Origin: Aspidapion aeneum | Lineage: Eukaryota; Arthropoda; Insecta; Coleoptera; Brentidae | DNA: 64,000 nt | Assembly (NCBI GenBank): GCA_963576565.1 | Contig: OY755038.1 | Location: 207,425,013-207,489,012, forward strand | Direction of reading: 5' to 3' | Shown here: in pieces, positions 44,991-56,270 of the stretch | Layout: each line of letters starts with the position of its first letter | How positions within the stretch are numbered: the stretch's first letter is position 1 | Translations under genes and position numbers: made by a program | The notes under the pieces: model-generated | What the model was told of the DNA's origin: nothing | Database searches by the model: none | Seen by the model: only the letters and a program-made list of their open reading frames with translations

Positions 44991-45511
44991 AAATATGGCT
45001 TTACCTAATAACCAGAAATTTTTGTGTTAGGCATACCGCCCGTCCGATTTCACGGCCTACTCGCAGTGCAGAAGAATGATACGTACCGTTCGTAATAATA
45101 TAGTAGGTACCTACAACTTAATTTGAGCAGAGACCACCTAGATGGTTGGCTTAATTTGCCTTCTACTTCACTTAAAAAACAGTTTCTCTAAGCATTAGCG
45201 GTCATATCCTATGACCAAGGGGGTGGGGGTGGAGCATTTTTTTTATAATTAAGGTATCTAACGAATTTCTATAAAAAACGTATTCCTCACAAAATTTTTA
45301 ACAATAATGTTTGTAAAAAAACAATCGCAGACAGGGGGCAATTATTTCAATATTGTGTTAAAAAACTATAAACATTTTCAACTGCGGATGCATTTGTTTT
45401 TCACAGAAAAAAACATAATTTTACACGACAAACGCAAAACACCGCAAAATGACAATATGGCCTCCACCCACATAGCAGCGACGGTGATTAGAATAGACCG
45501 GTGTTCGGATC

Positions 45512-45548
<37 letters not shown>

Positions 45549-45664
45549 GGTTTGTAGGTTTCTTGGGAATGCGGTTCATTAATCAACTAGCAACTTTTAA
45601 TTTACATTATTATTAAAACGAACTATACGACTATTACTTAGGTTACTAATTACTAACATTATAT

Positions 45665-45708
<44 letters not shown>

Positions 45709-45713
<5 letters not shown>

Positions 45714-46412
45714 GAATTTTCACGTCACTGGTGGTCCAGTTGATTTTTGTAAACAAAAGTTAGATATGATATGAACAACTAATTTTTTTTTGAATTTTTT
45801 GAAAACTAATACCCTGTTTCCACCAATGCATGCCCACCCAGATTCAAAAAACGCATCACGTGATGGGCCATGGATTTGCACCTGTTTTAAATGCAGCGTC
45901 ACCTTATGCGTTTTTTAAATCAGGGTGGGCACGCATATGTGGAAACTGGTTAAAAAGTAATTTTTTTAGTATATTTTTATAAAACAATATTTTTGAGATA
46001 TATCAGTCTTTATTTTTTTTAGCCCGTTTCATTTTTCTGTACTCAACAATTAAAATTCGAAGATAATGTGTTCGTTTTAGCTTCAAAAGTAATTCGTTAA
46101 TCTACATCTTTGTTTACTTCCCAAGTCCTCGGTTTACGTTTGATACCAAACGATCACATTCAGTTTGGTTCGGTTCGGTTCGGTTAGGTTCGGTTTTAAG
46201 TTTTGTGTAATAAAAAATAAAGCGGGCTAAAAAAAATAATGACAATACGTCTAAGAAATTATATTTTATAAGGATGTACTAAAAAATAGTTGGAAAATTG
46301 TCTTGGATTTCAAAAAATTCCAAAACTATTAGTTGTTCATTAACGAGATATTCTATCTAACTTTTGTTTACAAAAATCAGCTGGGCCACCAGTGACGTGA
46401 AAAATTCGACAT
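45709..46412. mobile_element. TIR element ATGTCGAATTTTCACGTCAC, TA-repeat target
   Basis: TIRs of about 60 bp with few mismatches: ATGTCGAATTTTCACGTCAC and complement near 46393-46412. It lies at the edge of a TA repeat. It contains the small element 45808-45953 and a stretch of GGTTC repeats (46160-46195). Confidence 0.8.
45808..45953. mobile_element. Small TIR element, ACCCTGTTTCCACC ends
   Basis: Inverted ends ACCCTGTTTCCACCAATGCA and complement-like GCATATGTGGAAACTGGTT. A fragment of the same element occurs at 53681-53720. No coding capacity. Confidence 0.7.
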
Positions 46413-46469
46413 ATTATAAACTACTCTAATTTAGATCAGTTCTTTGATGCTCTCCAAGAAGCTTGGAAG

Positions 46470-47207
46470 CAGTGTTGCCAACTATTGGGAAGCTAAAATC
46501 CGTATCGTGGACGCAAAAAATCTGTAGAAATCCGTAGGTTCAAAGAAGACTAAAAACAAAAAAACGTGCTTTTTTTACAATTAAAAGTTTATATTGGTTT
46601 GATTTTTTTATTTTTTTGACAGTGACAGGAGTGCACAACTTTTTTGGTTCGGAATTGCACGAGAACGGTAGAGTACCTAGTGCTCCGTTCCAACGGATCC
46701 AAATAAACTTTTTTGCAGTGCCGCCAATTTTTTAAATGGATAAACCGTTATAATTAGAAGAAATAAAAAGTACGTACTTTTTTAACTTTTCTTATTTAGT
46801 TAAGGTACGTACAAACACTAATATTTTCTAGTGCAACATACATAATGTAAAACATAGTTTAACTTTTGTGGCGCGAAGCGTTGTTTGACTCCCCATCAAA
46901 CAACGCGCGAAGTAATACAATTCGTTCTAAATAATGTAGCAAAGACCGTCCGCTAGATGTTTAGAAAAATAAAGTCACTGATCCAAGCAAAAACCTTTTT
47001 ACAAAATGATTAAAATGTAGGAAAAAAAGTAAAGATAACTGAGGACTGATAAGGAGGAATGAGGCGCGGCCGCCGTTGTGTTTCGATGTTTATCGTTTTT
47101 TAGTAAAATTGCCAAAAATCTGTAGATATGGATCCAAAATCGGATATCGGAGATTGAAATCCAAAATCCGTAGATCTACCGATAAATCCGTAGGGTTGGC
47201 AACACTG
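46470..47207. mobile_element. hAT-type non-autonomous element, TIR CAGTGTTGCCAAC
   Basis: 738 bp, TIRs CAGTGTTGCCAAC / GTTGGCAACACTG, perfect 8-bp TSD CTTGGAAG (46462-46469, 47208-47215). AATCCGTAG-type motifs are repeated in both arms. Nested in the Mutator-like element 45480-47599. Confidence 0.92.
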
Positions 47208-47877
47208 CTTGGAAGTCAATTGACGATCAGTACACTACCAATTTGTTACTCTCTATGCCGAAAAGATGCGACGAAGTGATCAAAGAAAAGGAATATTACA
47301 CTAAATATTAACAATGTAATGTTATCTTTTTTTAAAAGTTTCTTAAAAGGAATTTTTTTATTAAGTTGCTATATTTTTGTCCAGGGGAAAAATATTTTTA
47401 TATATAAAATTTTTTTAAGTAGCATATCTGATGTTTTATTTTATTATAATAATTGGTGTTCATACTTAACATGATTTGCAATAATAGGAGTAAGAAAAAA
47501 TATTAACCTAAAAAAGTTTTTCAAAATTTGTAAAAGTTGCTATAATTTTGGCCACTACTGTATATAAGATCCAAACACCGGTCTATTCTAGTCACCGTGC
47601 ATAGCAGCTGTGTGTCTACATGACAAAACATAAGTACACATGCGAAAATGAAAATTCGCATCCGCGAATTTAAATTTGCCATTGTTTCCAAAGCCCGCTA
47701 TGAGGGCTTCACTTTTCTATTCTTTTAACATGTATTTATGCCGAAACGTATTTGGGTATAACAAGGTACCCCGTTTTGCCCCTATGAAAAAACTCAATTT
47801 TTGCCAAAATCACCAGTTAAATCCAAACAAAAATCATACAAAGTAAAAGGCTAGTTTAACGGTCAACGCGTTTAATT

Positions 47878-48294
47878 CAGCGGCGTAGCGTACCCGAAAG
47901 GGCGGGGGGGGGCGACAGCTAAAAAGGGCGCTTCTGAAAACTGATGAAAAATCTTGTGTCAAAAAAAAAAACAAAAAGGTTAAACTCACAAATCTTGCGA
48001 CCAAAAAAAAAAAAGGTCATCATGTGTGAGGGGGCGGCCGATAAGTCACAAGGGCGCCTCTCACAAATCTTGCGACCAAAAAACAAAACAAAAAAAAAAG
48101 GTCATCATGTGTGAGGGGGCGGCCGATAAGTCACAAGGGTGCCTCTCACGAAACTTGCGACCAAAACAAAAAGAAAAAAAGGTCTTCATGTCGTTAGTTT
48201 CCTTTGGCACCCACTCAATTATGGGGCGCCACTAACCTCGGGGCGGGGGGGGGGGGGGCGACGAACCCCCCACGCCCCCCACGCTAAGCCGCTG
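47878..48294. mobile_element. 417-bp hAT-type element with internal tandem repeat
   Basis: TIRs CAGCGGCGTAGCG / CGCTAAGCCGCTG and a perfect 8-bp TSD GTTTAATT (47870-47877, 48295-48302). Internal units of about 80 bp (two near-identical plus a partial) carrying GGTCATCATGTGTGAGGG and A-runs occupy 48000-48190. G/C tracts at both ends. Confidence 0.9.
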
Positions 48295-48956
48295 GTTTAA
48301 TTATGAATAATATATAAACCCACTAGTTTTTCAATGCAAACAAAATTTTAAAAAGTCTGTAACAAATGTACTTACCGCCACAAAATGCGCAAGGTATTTT
48401 AACAATAAACAGCGCACAACATTACATGTTGAGCAGAAACCAACTTAAGCTCAGCCGACCGGCACCAATCATATTACAGTGAGTTGAACCAGTCAAGGGG
48501 ATAAAATATCCGACATTAAGAGGTTTTTCTTTTGGCGCAGTTTAGCTATAACTGCCGTATCCCGTTTTACCCCCGTATTCCATATTGCCTCTCTTTCCCC
48601 TATAGATTTTTTAAAATTATTTACTTTAAAACTGAGTGATATTAATTCTAGCATTTTTTTTATTTTCACTGCTGAAGAATCCGTTGCTATATCATATTTG
48701 TACGTTCCGGCCAAAATTTATTTCCTCCTAAAAAAGAAATAAAACAGCGCCTTACCTTTTTTTCGACTTTGGTGGTCGGCCACTTATGGTTTCTTTCAAA
48801 ACAACCACACTGACATTCAAGATAGACTAGAGAGCTTCTGGGGATTTCTTCTCTTCAGCTGCTTAAATTTCTTTTTTTTTTAAATTTAATTATGATTTGA
48901 ACTCAAAGAAGCCTGGCAAATTAGGTTAAAATATACCTTGCCTTTTTGTGTACGTA

Positions 48957-49121
48957 CAGTGGCGCACCCTGGAATATGTCTTGGGGAAGGCGAGACATCT
49001 TGGAGGGGGGGGGCGAGACCTCATGTTGTCGTATTTTATACTATTTTATCTTTTTATTCATGAAATATGTGGAAAATATCTAAAAAAAACTTGGCCCCTA
49101 GAAACCCCCTTTGTGCGTCCA
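48957..49121. mobile_element. G-tract hAT-type miniature element
   Basis: Left TIR CAGTGGCGCACCCTGG, right end GTGCGTCCA (eroded), flanked by TGTACGTA on both sides (48949-48956, 49122-49129). It contains TGAAATATGTGGAAAATATC, shared with 4937-5078. Confidence 0.8.
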
Positions 49122-49175
49122 TGTACGTATATAGGAAACGGGCATTGAGAGGTTAAAATCCGCTTTTATAGTAAT

Positions 49176-50382
49176 TAGTGTTGCCGCCGATACGAGAGAT
49201 TCTCGCCTTTCGTCTTGTCTCGCCATCTCTCGACGAGACGATAGGGATATTTTCTCTCGAATGAAAGCTCGAGACGAGACGAGAGAAAGACTCTCTCGCC
49301 GAGAGATTCTCGTTCTCTCGAGCAAAAAAGGTTGGTTTTTTACATTTTTATGATTTACCATCTGTTCGTATTGATCTATTATAGAGTTAAGTATGTACTA
49401 TTTTTTAAAATAAAACGTAAGTATGCGAAAATTGTCATTATATTCCTTCTTTGACAACATGCACTGTGGCTTAGCTTTCGTTTATTTAAAATCAGATGGA
49501 GAAAATCCAAAAGTGTATTTAAATTGTTATGTTACTGTTGATGTTTATTAACGTCCTGAACAGTTTTTTTTTTCAGAAAATATTCATAAGCGGAAAATTT
49601 TAATTTTCTTTTCTAGCGTTTGGCGTGAGAGTTAAATTCTGAAATCAAATAATTTTCTTGTGGAAATTAGTTTCAGATGAAAAATCTGCGAGTTAAATAA
49701 TTTTTAAAGGTGTTTGTATTGTGCGTTTATTTCACAAAAACATAGAAATTTGTTGCAAAATCATATTTTTCCCTGAAAAATTTCGAAAAATTAAGATTAA
49801 AATAAAGTTATTTAAAAAAAACGTTTTGGTCAGTTTTGAGAAAAACACATTTCCGCAAATCTTTGGTTTCCAGAATCTAGAAATTCAATAGAGATCTTCA
49901 AGATCCAAGTATTTTAAATAATATATTTATTGCTTTATTTTTAAGGATTTCTGTAATTGGCAAATACAAAATAATCTTTTATTAACGAACACTTGGGATT
50001 TTGGTACAGTTTTAAATAAATAAAGCGATGCAAAACTTTTCCACAGCTTTTATTTCATCGGCATACTTGTTTATTTATTGTATGTATGCATATACAGAGT
50101 ATATTCCAGAATGGACTTAACACTTTATTTTGGAAAAAAGTAAATACCAAAAATAATAAGATTCACCTTGAAAAAATACTTTTACACAGGATGTCTTGAA
50201 AACTTTTTATAGCTGATATAAATCACGAGACATGAGAGAGAAGACGAGACAAGCTGAGAGAAAGGCTCTCTCGAGCGATAGAAGAGTCCTATCGTCAAGA
50301 CGAGACAGACATTTTATCACGCATATCGAGACGAGACGAGAAAAGACCTTCTCTCGTCTCGTCTCGTCTTCGGACAACACTA
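49176..50382. mobile_element. hAT-type non-autonomous element rich in GAGACGAGA
   Basis: 1207 bp, TIRs TAGTGTTG / CAACACTA with a perfect 8-bp TSD ATAGTAAT (49168-49175, 50383-50390). Both arms are filled with degenerate GAGACGAGAG / CTCTCGTCTC units (49196-49325, 50225-50370). The middle 900 bp is AT-rich with no ORF. Confidence 0.9.
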
Positions 50383-50648
50383 ATAGTAATTAAAACTGGA
50401 ATTTTTTATTAAAAAAAGATTATCTATATAGTCTTACACATTTATCTACTATAGCCCCTCAGGAAGGAATTCTGGGTATGCCACAATACGTTTAGTAAAA
50501 AGGTGGGAGTTAGATTTTTTGGGCATCACAGATACCTTCACATTAAGGGCTGCTTCTGAAACTGTATCGAAACCTCTGACCACATCTCCTACAAAAGCAA
50601 GTTTGTTTGCTACCGAACCGCACCGAACCCCTTCCTAGCTGGGTATTA

Positions 50649-50833
50649 CAGTCGAACCTCTCTAACTCGAACCTCTATAACTCGAACCCCTCCATAACTC
50701 GAACCTTCTAAGCGGTCCCTGCACTTTTTACATGTATTTTAACCTATGTAACTCGAGTTTCTATAACTCGAACTCTCCATAACTCGAACTGTTTTGGTTG
50801 TCCCTTCAGGTTCGAGTTATAGAGGTTCGACTG
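50649..50833. mobile_element. pogo/Tigger-like miniature element, 185 bp
   Basis: TIRs CAGTCGAACCTCTCTAACTC and complement, TA at both sides. Built mostly from repeated TAACTCGAAC units. Confidence 0.88.
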
Positions 50834-50859
50834 TATTTAAAAAGTTACGTAACGCGACC

Positions 50860-50910
50860 CAGGACCAGTAGCGCACCCAGGAAAATCTTGGAAGGGGGGG
50901 CGAGATGACG
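50860..50910. mobile_element. Fragment of G/C-tract miniature element
   Basis: AGTAGCGCACCCAGG followed by a G run and GCGAGATG, matching the left ends of related copies. No right end seen. Confidence 0.5.
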
Positions 50911-52639
50911 CAAAAGAAAATTGCACTAGTGGCGAATCAGTGCTGTACTTTTTGCCTCTAAAGAATTCACTAATAGATTGGGCAAGGAGGGATGAACCTA
51001 TATCTATGAATTATATAGAGATAGAGAATAAAGATTCCCTTGAAGTTTTCTCAAAATTATTTTTTTTTAATTAAGGTATTTAAAACGAGAAAATTTTCAC
51101 CGTGTATAAATGTTGGCTGCCAAACTCTCTTAAAAATGTATTTATTCAAATCTTTTCCAACTCAAGAGTCCTCTTCAAAAAATATCCATCTGTTTACCAT
51201 TCATAAGCTTAAGTATTCTTGTCTAGAGAGAGGATTAGTTCAGGATTATTAAAATTAGAAATGTAAATGCCTAAGAAGGACAAATGGATAAAGTATCGAA
51301 ACCAGTTGCAAAAATGTTTAAATCTGCTTTTTTAAAACAAAGCAGTAGCCAAAAATAAATTCTATAAAAATCTAATTATGCAGCAACTTACAACTAGTAG
51401 TCAGCAAACATCGATATAGTTATTCATTGATTAATTCTAAGCAAAATTTGTTATATGAATAGGGGAGGTTTCCGGTTGGGCGCAAAATGCAAAAGAAGAT
51501 ATGAACGAGAGGAACTTCTTTTCTTAGTAATAAAAATAGATTTACTAGGATAGGGTATACCGAAGTTTTCTCAAGAAAATAATCTGGCTAATCTCTAAGG
51601 ATAGCCAATATGTCTGGCGAGTGAAAAAGGATATGAAATGAGTGCCTTTATTTCCTTTATTCTGAACGGTTATGAGATGATAGGTTGTATTATAAGAAAA
51701 GCTTAAAATACAATCTGGATGTTATTTAAAACCCGCAAAGCCTTGCCAGACTTATCTAATGCCCGTCAATTTGACACATTCGATTATGTTAATGTTTCTT
51801 TCTATAATATGTAGGTAATTTCACAAATATTCTGTAAAAATCAAATTACAAAATAAAAATAAATATATAAATTTCACATAAAACTTCTGACATTACTGAA
51901 AATAAATAGTTTTTCACAAGTTTTGCCCAAAAATATGTGCTATTGCAAGTTGGTCTCGATTTTTGGTATATTTATCTTATTAGGCGGTCTCTGCAGTAGT
52001 TATGTATGTGTAATAAATAAAACAAGTGTGGCAGTAATTTGTTTAAATAAAATTTACGTACAATAAATAATTTTGCAAAGTAATTCACAAATCTCTTTTT
52101 ACGCTAGACGGCGAAACCTACCCTTTCTTTTAGTCACGTGACTTTTAATTTAACTCTCTTGCATATGATTACATGACTAAAGTAAATCGATCACTACGCC
52201 AACAGCATTCGTTTTTTCGACTAGTTATTTGGTCGTTCCATCTACCCAAAGCAGTTTTAAAACAGTTTTAGGATTGGATTGCGCCCGCATTTGAATTTCT
52301 CGTATGGTTTTGTGACTGTCGAATGTGATTATGGAACGCACTCATAATCTATCACGTGAAAATATTGCACAAAACTAATAAAGTTCCTAATTTGTGTAAG
52401 CTTTTTAGTAATGATGAAAAAAAAGTCCGTTAATTTTTTTCAGAAGATAAGCGGCCGGCGAGGCGCGGCCTTAGAAGAGTTGTTAACCCTTCTGTGGCGC
52501 GGCGCTGAGCTTTGGTAATAGTAGAGTTCCTGTATCTTGACATATTTGGAAACTATGTCAACATACAGGCACCCTAGGTAATGCTATATCGCGTTTATTG
52601 GTACCGTCATCTAGAGACCCTGTATGTTTGACTAATTTT
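50911..52639. other. No feature recognised
   Basis: AT-rich sequence without a supported gene or repeat that I could match elsewhere in the window. Short open frames (such as 51040-51252) show no domain. Confidence 0.6.
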
Positions 52640-52920
52640 TACCTTCCTAGCCCGCGTAGCAATGGCTAGAGAAGGTATTATTTTCGACGAAAATTTTTTT
52701 TAATAACTCCGAAAATGTGTTATTTGGGTGTATTTTGACCTATCTTAGCAATATCGTCGTGATGTCTGTCTGTGTGTGTGTGTGTGTGTGTCTGTATGTG
52801 TGAATATACAGGGTGTCCCAGACCACCCGTCCACCCCTTTTAAAACCTAGGAGATGGATTTTTTCAATGATCTAAAAAATTACGGTAGCCATATCGAGTA
52901 CGCTCTTTCAATTGGTGGTA

Positions 52921-54213
52921 CAGTAGAAGCTCGGTAACCTGAACACAAAAAAACCAACCTCTATTCATATTACCGATAGTTCACATTAGCGGAATTCATA
53001 ATTTGACACTTTTTTGGGGAAATTAGACCATATTTATTTGCTTAGAAGTTTAATGTTCCATTAGGTAATTACATTATAATGTATTAATCCAATTCCAGAC
53101 TCCAGAAAAAAAGAATATTACTCCCTGAAGTTTTCAATCAATACGACTAAACATATACTACACACACCACACATAGAAGAATATCGAATTAAACGATTAT
53201 TTGCGGCGCGTATCAGCTCTGACACGCTGAAACTAGTGATGGGATCACTCGAGTGAAAAATCCTCGGTCATTCGAGGATCGATATCATCGGTATGTTTCG
53301 AGGATTTTTCTCGATCCTCGATGATTTCCGTAACCTGAAACCACCTAAGACATTTCGTATGTGCCGTCTGCCGTGCATTTTGTTTTGTTTTGTATAGAGG
53401 ACCCAAGAAAGGATAAATTATTTTAAATCGCTCGAGTTTCCTCAGTTCTCAATTACACTCAAAATAGGTATTTTATCTAGAATTATTTTTTTTTCATTAT
53501 TTATATCTAGAGTAAACATTAAAAATAAGGCGATTAGCCTAAAACCGCCTTTGTAGCGTGTAGTTTGTAGTTCCCCGAAATTTCATTTTAGCTTGAAACG
53601 TTGCCAAGTTGCCACAAAACAAAAAAACTCAAAATCCTTAAACTCAGAAACCCACAAAACCACGTTTTTCAAATATTCTTATACCCTGTTTCCACCAATG
53701 CATGCATTATGGGAAATAAAGAAACGAAAAACCAAACCTTCAAAATGTTATTTATATAGCAATTAAATCAATTATAAATTGTTTACACACCATTATGTTT
53801 TCCAGAGGACAACTATTGGCAACAATTCACTGAAAGCAAATCTCCAGGCTATGTTACACAACCACACAGCCGAGAGTAAACATCAAAAACAAAACATTCA
53901 TTAAATTATGGCCGAGGATTCCTCGAACGAATGATCATCCGATTATTAAAATCCTCGAGGATCGATACTCGAGGATTGAAATTACCCGATTATGCCCATC
54001 ACTAGCTGAAACAAGCTTAAATATAGAGGAACAATCAAATATTTGGGGTATATTTTTCGGGAATTAGGTAACTCCCCGAAAAAATCTGCTTTAAATAAAT
54101 TGTTTTGAGGGTTCACATTATCGAGCGGCCGACTTGTTCACGTTATAGAGTATCCAATACACAAAATCGCGTTGTTCGCATAAGCGAGTGTTCATATTAC
54201 AGAGCTTGCACTG
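52921..54213. mobile_element. pogo/Tigger-like non-autonomous element (third level)
   Basis: TIRs CAGTAGAAGCTCGGTAACCT and the related inverted end (54190-54213, GAGCTTGCACTG), flanked by TA. The TIR style CAGTNGAACCTC is typical of pogo/Tigger members of the Tc1/mariner group. It contains the hAT-type element 53234-54004. No transposase. Confidence 0.78.
53234..54004. mobile_element. hAT-type non-autonomous element (innermost level)
   Basis: TIRs TAGTGATGGG / CCCATCACTA with a perfect 8-bp TSD GCTGAAAC (53226-53233 and 54005-54012). Subterminal CCTCGAGGAT-like motifs occur in both arms. A short piece near 53681-53720 matches the start of the small element at 45808. No transposase. Confidence 0.88.
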
Positions 54214-55344
54214 TATTTTCAGATTTCGGCGCCGACTGGAAGTGGCCTATTTAGGCCTAAAGTCTGTTTTTTTGATAGGGATGGGCATAATTTTGCATCG
54301 GATTCGGATTTTACGCAAGAAAATACGTACCTTTTATTTAAAATTTTTTTTCTTAAACGTCATTATTTTTTTTTATATACTTATCCTTATTTCAAAAACG
54401 GAGTCCAGGCCTAAATAGGCCACTTCCGGTCGACTACCAAAGTTGAAAACATCTAACAATAGTCGAAAGAGCGTACTCGAGTAATTTTTTGGATCAATAA
54501 ACAAAATTTTCTCTAGGTTTTAAAAGGGGTGGACGGGTGGTCTGGGACACCCTGTATATTATTTCTGTCCGTAACACGATAGTTCCTAAACCGCTGAACC
54601 GATTTTTATAAAATGTTCAAGTCACGTAGTGTTCGACACTCTAATCCATTAATGCTAATCACAGTTTTTTGACAACTAAATTTTTTTTTAATGTTACTTT
54701 TTACCGGAGTTTCGTCTCAATATGCGGTTTTCGGAATGTAGTAGACAATATTTTGCTCAATAATTTGTGTTATTACCAAAAACTTCGTTTAGAGCTTTAG
54801 TTTCTGAGATATTTAAAGAAAACTGTTTTCAAGGCTATGGCTTTACTTGATTTTTTTTAGGTGAGCCGTGCTTGAAGTGTGCTAATCGGCTAGCTAGAAT
54901 GGTATAGAATCCGTTATGAATCCATTTGTTTTATTATACCATCTATCCGACGAGTATGGGACTATTTGTGCTATCTAATTATTATTCCATTACATTATTT
55001 GCATCTTATTTTATTTATTTATATTGTCCCGCTGTTGAATATTGTCCCGCTGTTGATGATCGGAACGGAATCAATGTTGTTTACATCTTTATTTTGGCCA
55101 AACCTTTTTTCTCTGAATCACAGCCGATTAAGCAATTCGGTGAGTACATTTTTGAAGAAAAAGGAAGATAAATAAGGTCAAATATAATACGATTTGATTC
55201 AAGTGAAAGAGAGACGGAATTAGAGGTCATCAACGGCCTTCGCAAACTGTTGCGCCACAACTTCAAAATATCGTAGAAGGAACTTCATTATAGTAAAACG
55301 ATCGTGGTATCCCAAATTGGGAAAGATAAAAATAAAATTAAATA

Positions 55345-55835
55345 AATTGATTTATGACGGATCTGACACTTCCCTAGCTAGCCTATTAGCATATTTCAAG
55401 TAAAGCCATGAGATATCAGCCTTGAAAACAGTTTTTTGTAAATATCTCAGAGGCTAAAGCTGTCACGAAGGTTTTTACAAATTGACAAATTATTAAGCAA
55501 AATATAGTCTAATATATTTCGAAAACCGCATATAGATGCGATACTGCATTAAAAAGCTTAAATTGTTAAAAAACTGTCATTAGCATTAATGGATTTTGAC
55601 CAAAATCTAATCAGCTCGTTATAGTGTCAAACACTATTTTACCTGAAAATATTAAGAAAATCGGTTCAGCGGCTTAGGAGCTATCGTGTTACGGACAGAA
55701 ATAATTTACACACACACACACCCACACAGACAGACATCACGACGATATTGCTAAGATAGTTCAAAATACACCCAAATAACACATTTTCGGTGTTATCTCT
55801 CTCGCCATTGCTACGCGGGCTTAGAAGGTAAAATT
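55345..55835 (+). repeat. Repeat family A, full-length-like copy
   Basis: Same layout as 43575-44060, including ACAC run and the ATCACGACGATATTGC end. It lies in inverted orientation to the copy ending at 54915, with about 430 bp between them. Confidence 0.78.
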
Positions 55836-56270
55836 GTACTCGATAACAGTTATTTACCTAACAAGTGCGAAAAGTGATGCTTTACCGCACGCAACGACGC
55901 GCCAGCGGAGTTTGGGTGAGCCGTAAGAAAAATTTTTTACTCTAAGGGTATACCTAAAAAGTGTGTGTGTACGGCTTATTGCGAGAGGTTGTATTTAACT
56001 TCGTTCCTTACATTTTGTTCTATTTTTAAAGTTTTGGGTCCTTTATATACAAAATAAAAATCAAATGAAGTGTCAAATAGAATCTAAAACTTAATATGTA
56101 AAAAAAAAGCCGTACAGATAAAACAAAACTGCAAAAATAAAGATTTTAATTACCAAAATAGTACTCTGTGCATTTTATAAATTCGCAAAGGTGGTTCCAT
56201 AGCGCGGTATCAGTGCCGCTTACCAGTTTTTTAAGTGATAAGGTAGACATAAAGCATACCGTACACGAGA

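Larger units (their letters stand above)
45480..47599. mobile_element. Mutator-like element (9-bp TSD), 2.1 kb, non-autonomous
   Basis: Perfect 9-bp TSD CATAGCAGC (45471-45479, 47600-47608). TIRs of about 34 bp: ACGGTGATTAGAATAGACCG and complement. A 9-bp duplication suggests the Mutator superfamily. Inside are TA repeats (45513-45545, 45665-45710), a TIR element (45709-46412), a hAT-type element (46470-47207) and no transposase. It splits a THAP-exon family copy. Confidence 0.82.
45300..47770 (-). mobile_element. THAP-exon repeat family, copy C, split by Mutator-like element
   Basis: Minus-strand pieces 47608-47770 (CAATGGCAAATTTAAATTCG, GTGAAGCCCTCAT) and 45390-45479 (GTTTTGCGTTTGTCGTGTAA). 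Removing 45480-47599 and one CATAGCAGC joins them in the order seen in copies A and B. The THAP exon itself is not retained. Confidence 0.7.
52809..54554. mobile_element. TIR element CAGGGTGTCCCAGACC, TA target (second level)
   Basis: TIRs of about 45 bp (CAGGGTGTCCCAGACCACCC and complement) at both ends, flanked by TA within TATA. It sits inside the repeat family A copy and is interrupted by the element 52921-54213. The first 11 bp of the TIR match the foldback at 17429, but beyond that they differ. Confidence 0.85.
52640..54915 (-). mobile_element. Repeat family A copy, outermost layer of a four-level nest
   Basis: Minus-strand copy of the repeat seen at 43575-44060 and 55345-55835, split at its GT/TA-rich segment. 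The pieces are 52640-52808 and 54555-54915. Signature pieces (complement of GGTTCAGCGGTTTAGGAGCT and ATTAATGGATTTTGACC) lie at 54570-54660. Confidence 0.8.

Noticed and set aside
45307..45549. 80-codon open frame ending in an Ile/Tyr run
   Set aside because: The tail is the translation of a TA repeat and the rest is repeat-family sequence.
49098..49361. 87-codon minus frame rich in Arg/Ser/Glu
   Set aside because: Translation of the GAGACGAGA arm of a hAT-type element.
55081..55266. Small overlapping frames around 54926-55266
   Set aside because: Short, no domain, and both strands are equally open; no supporting splice or motif evidence.
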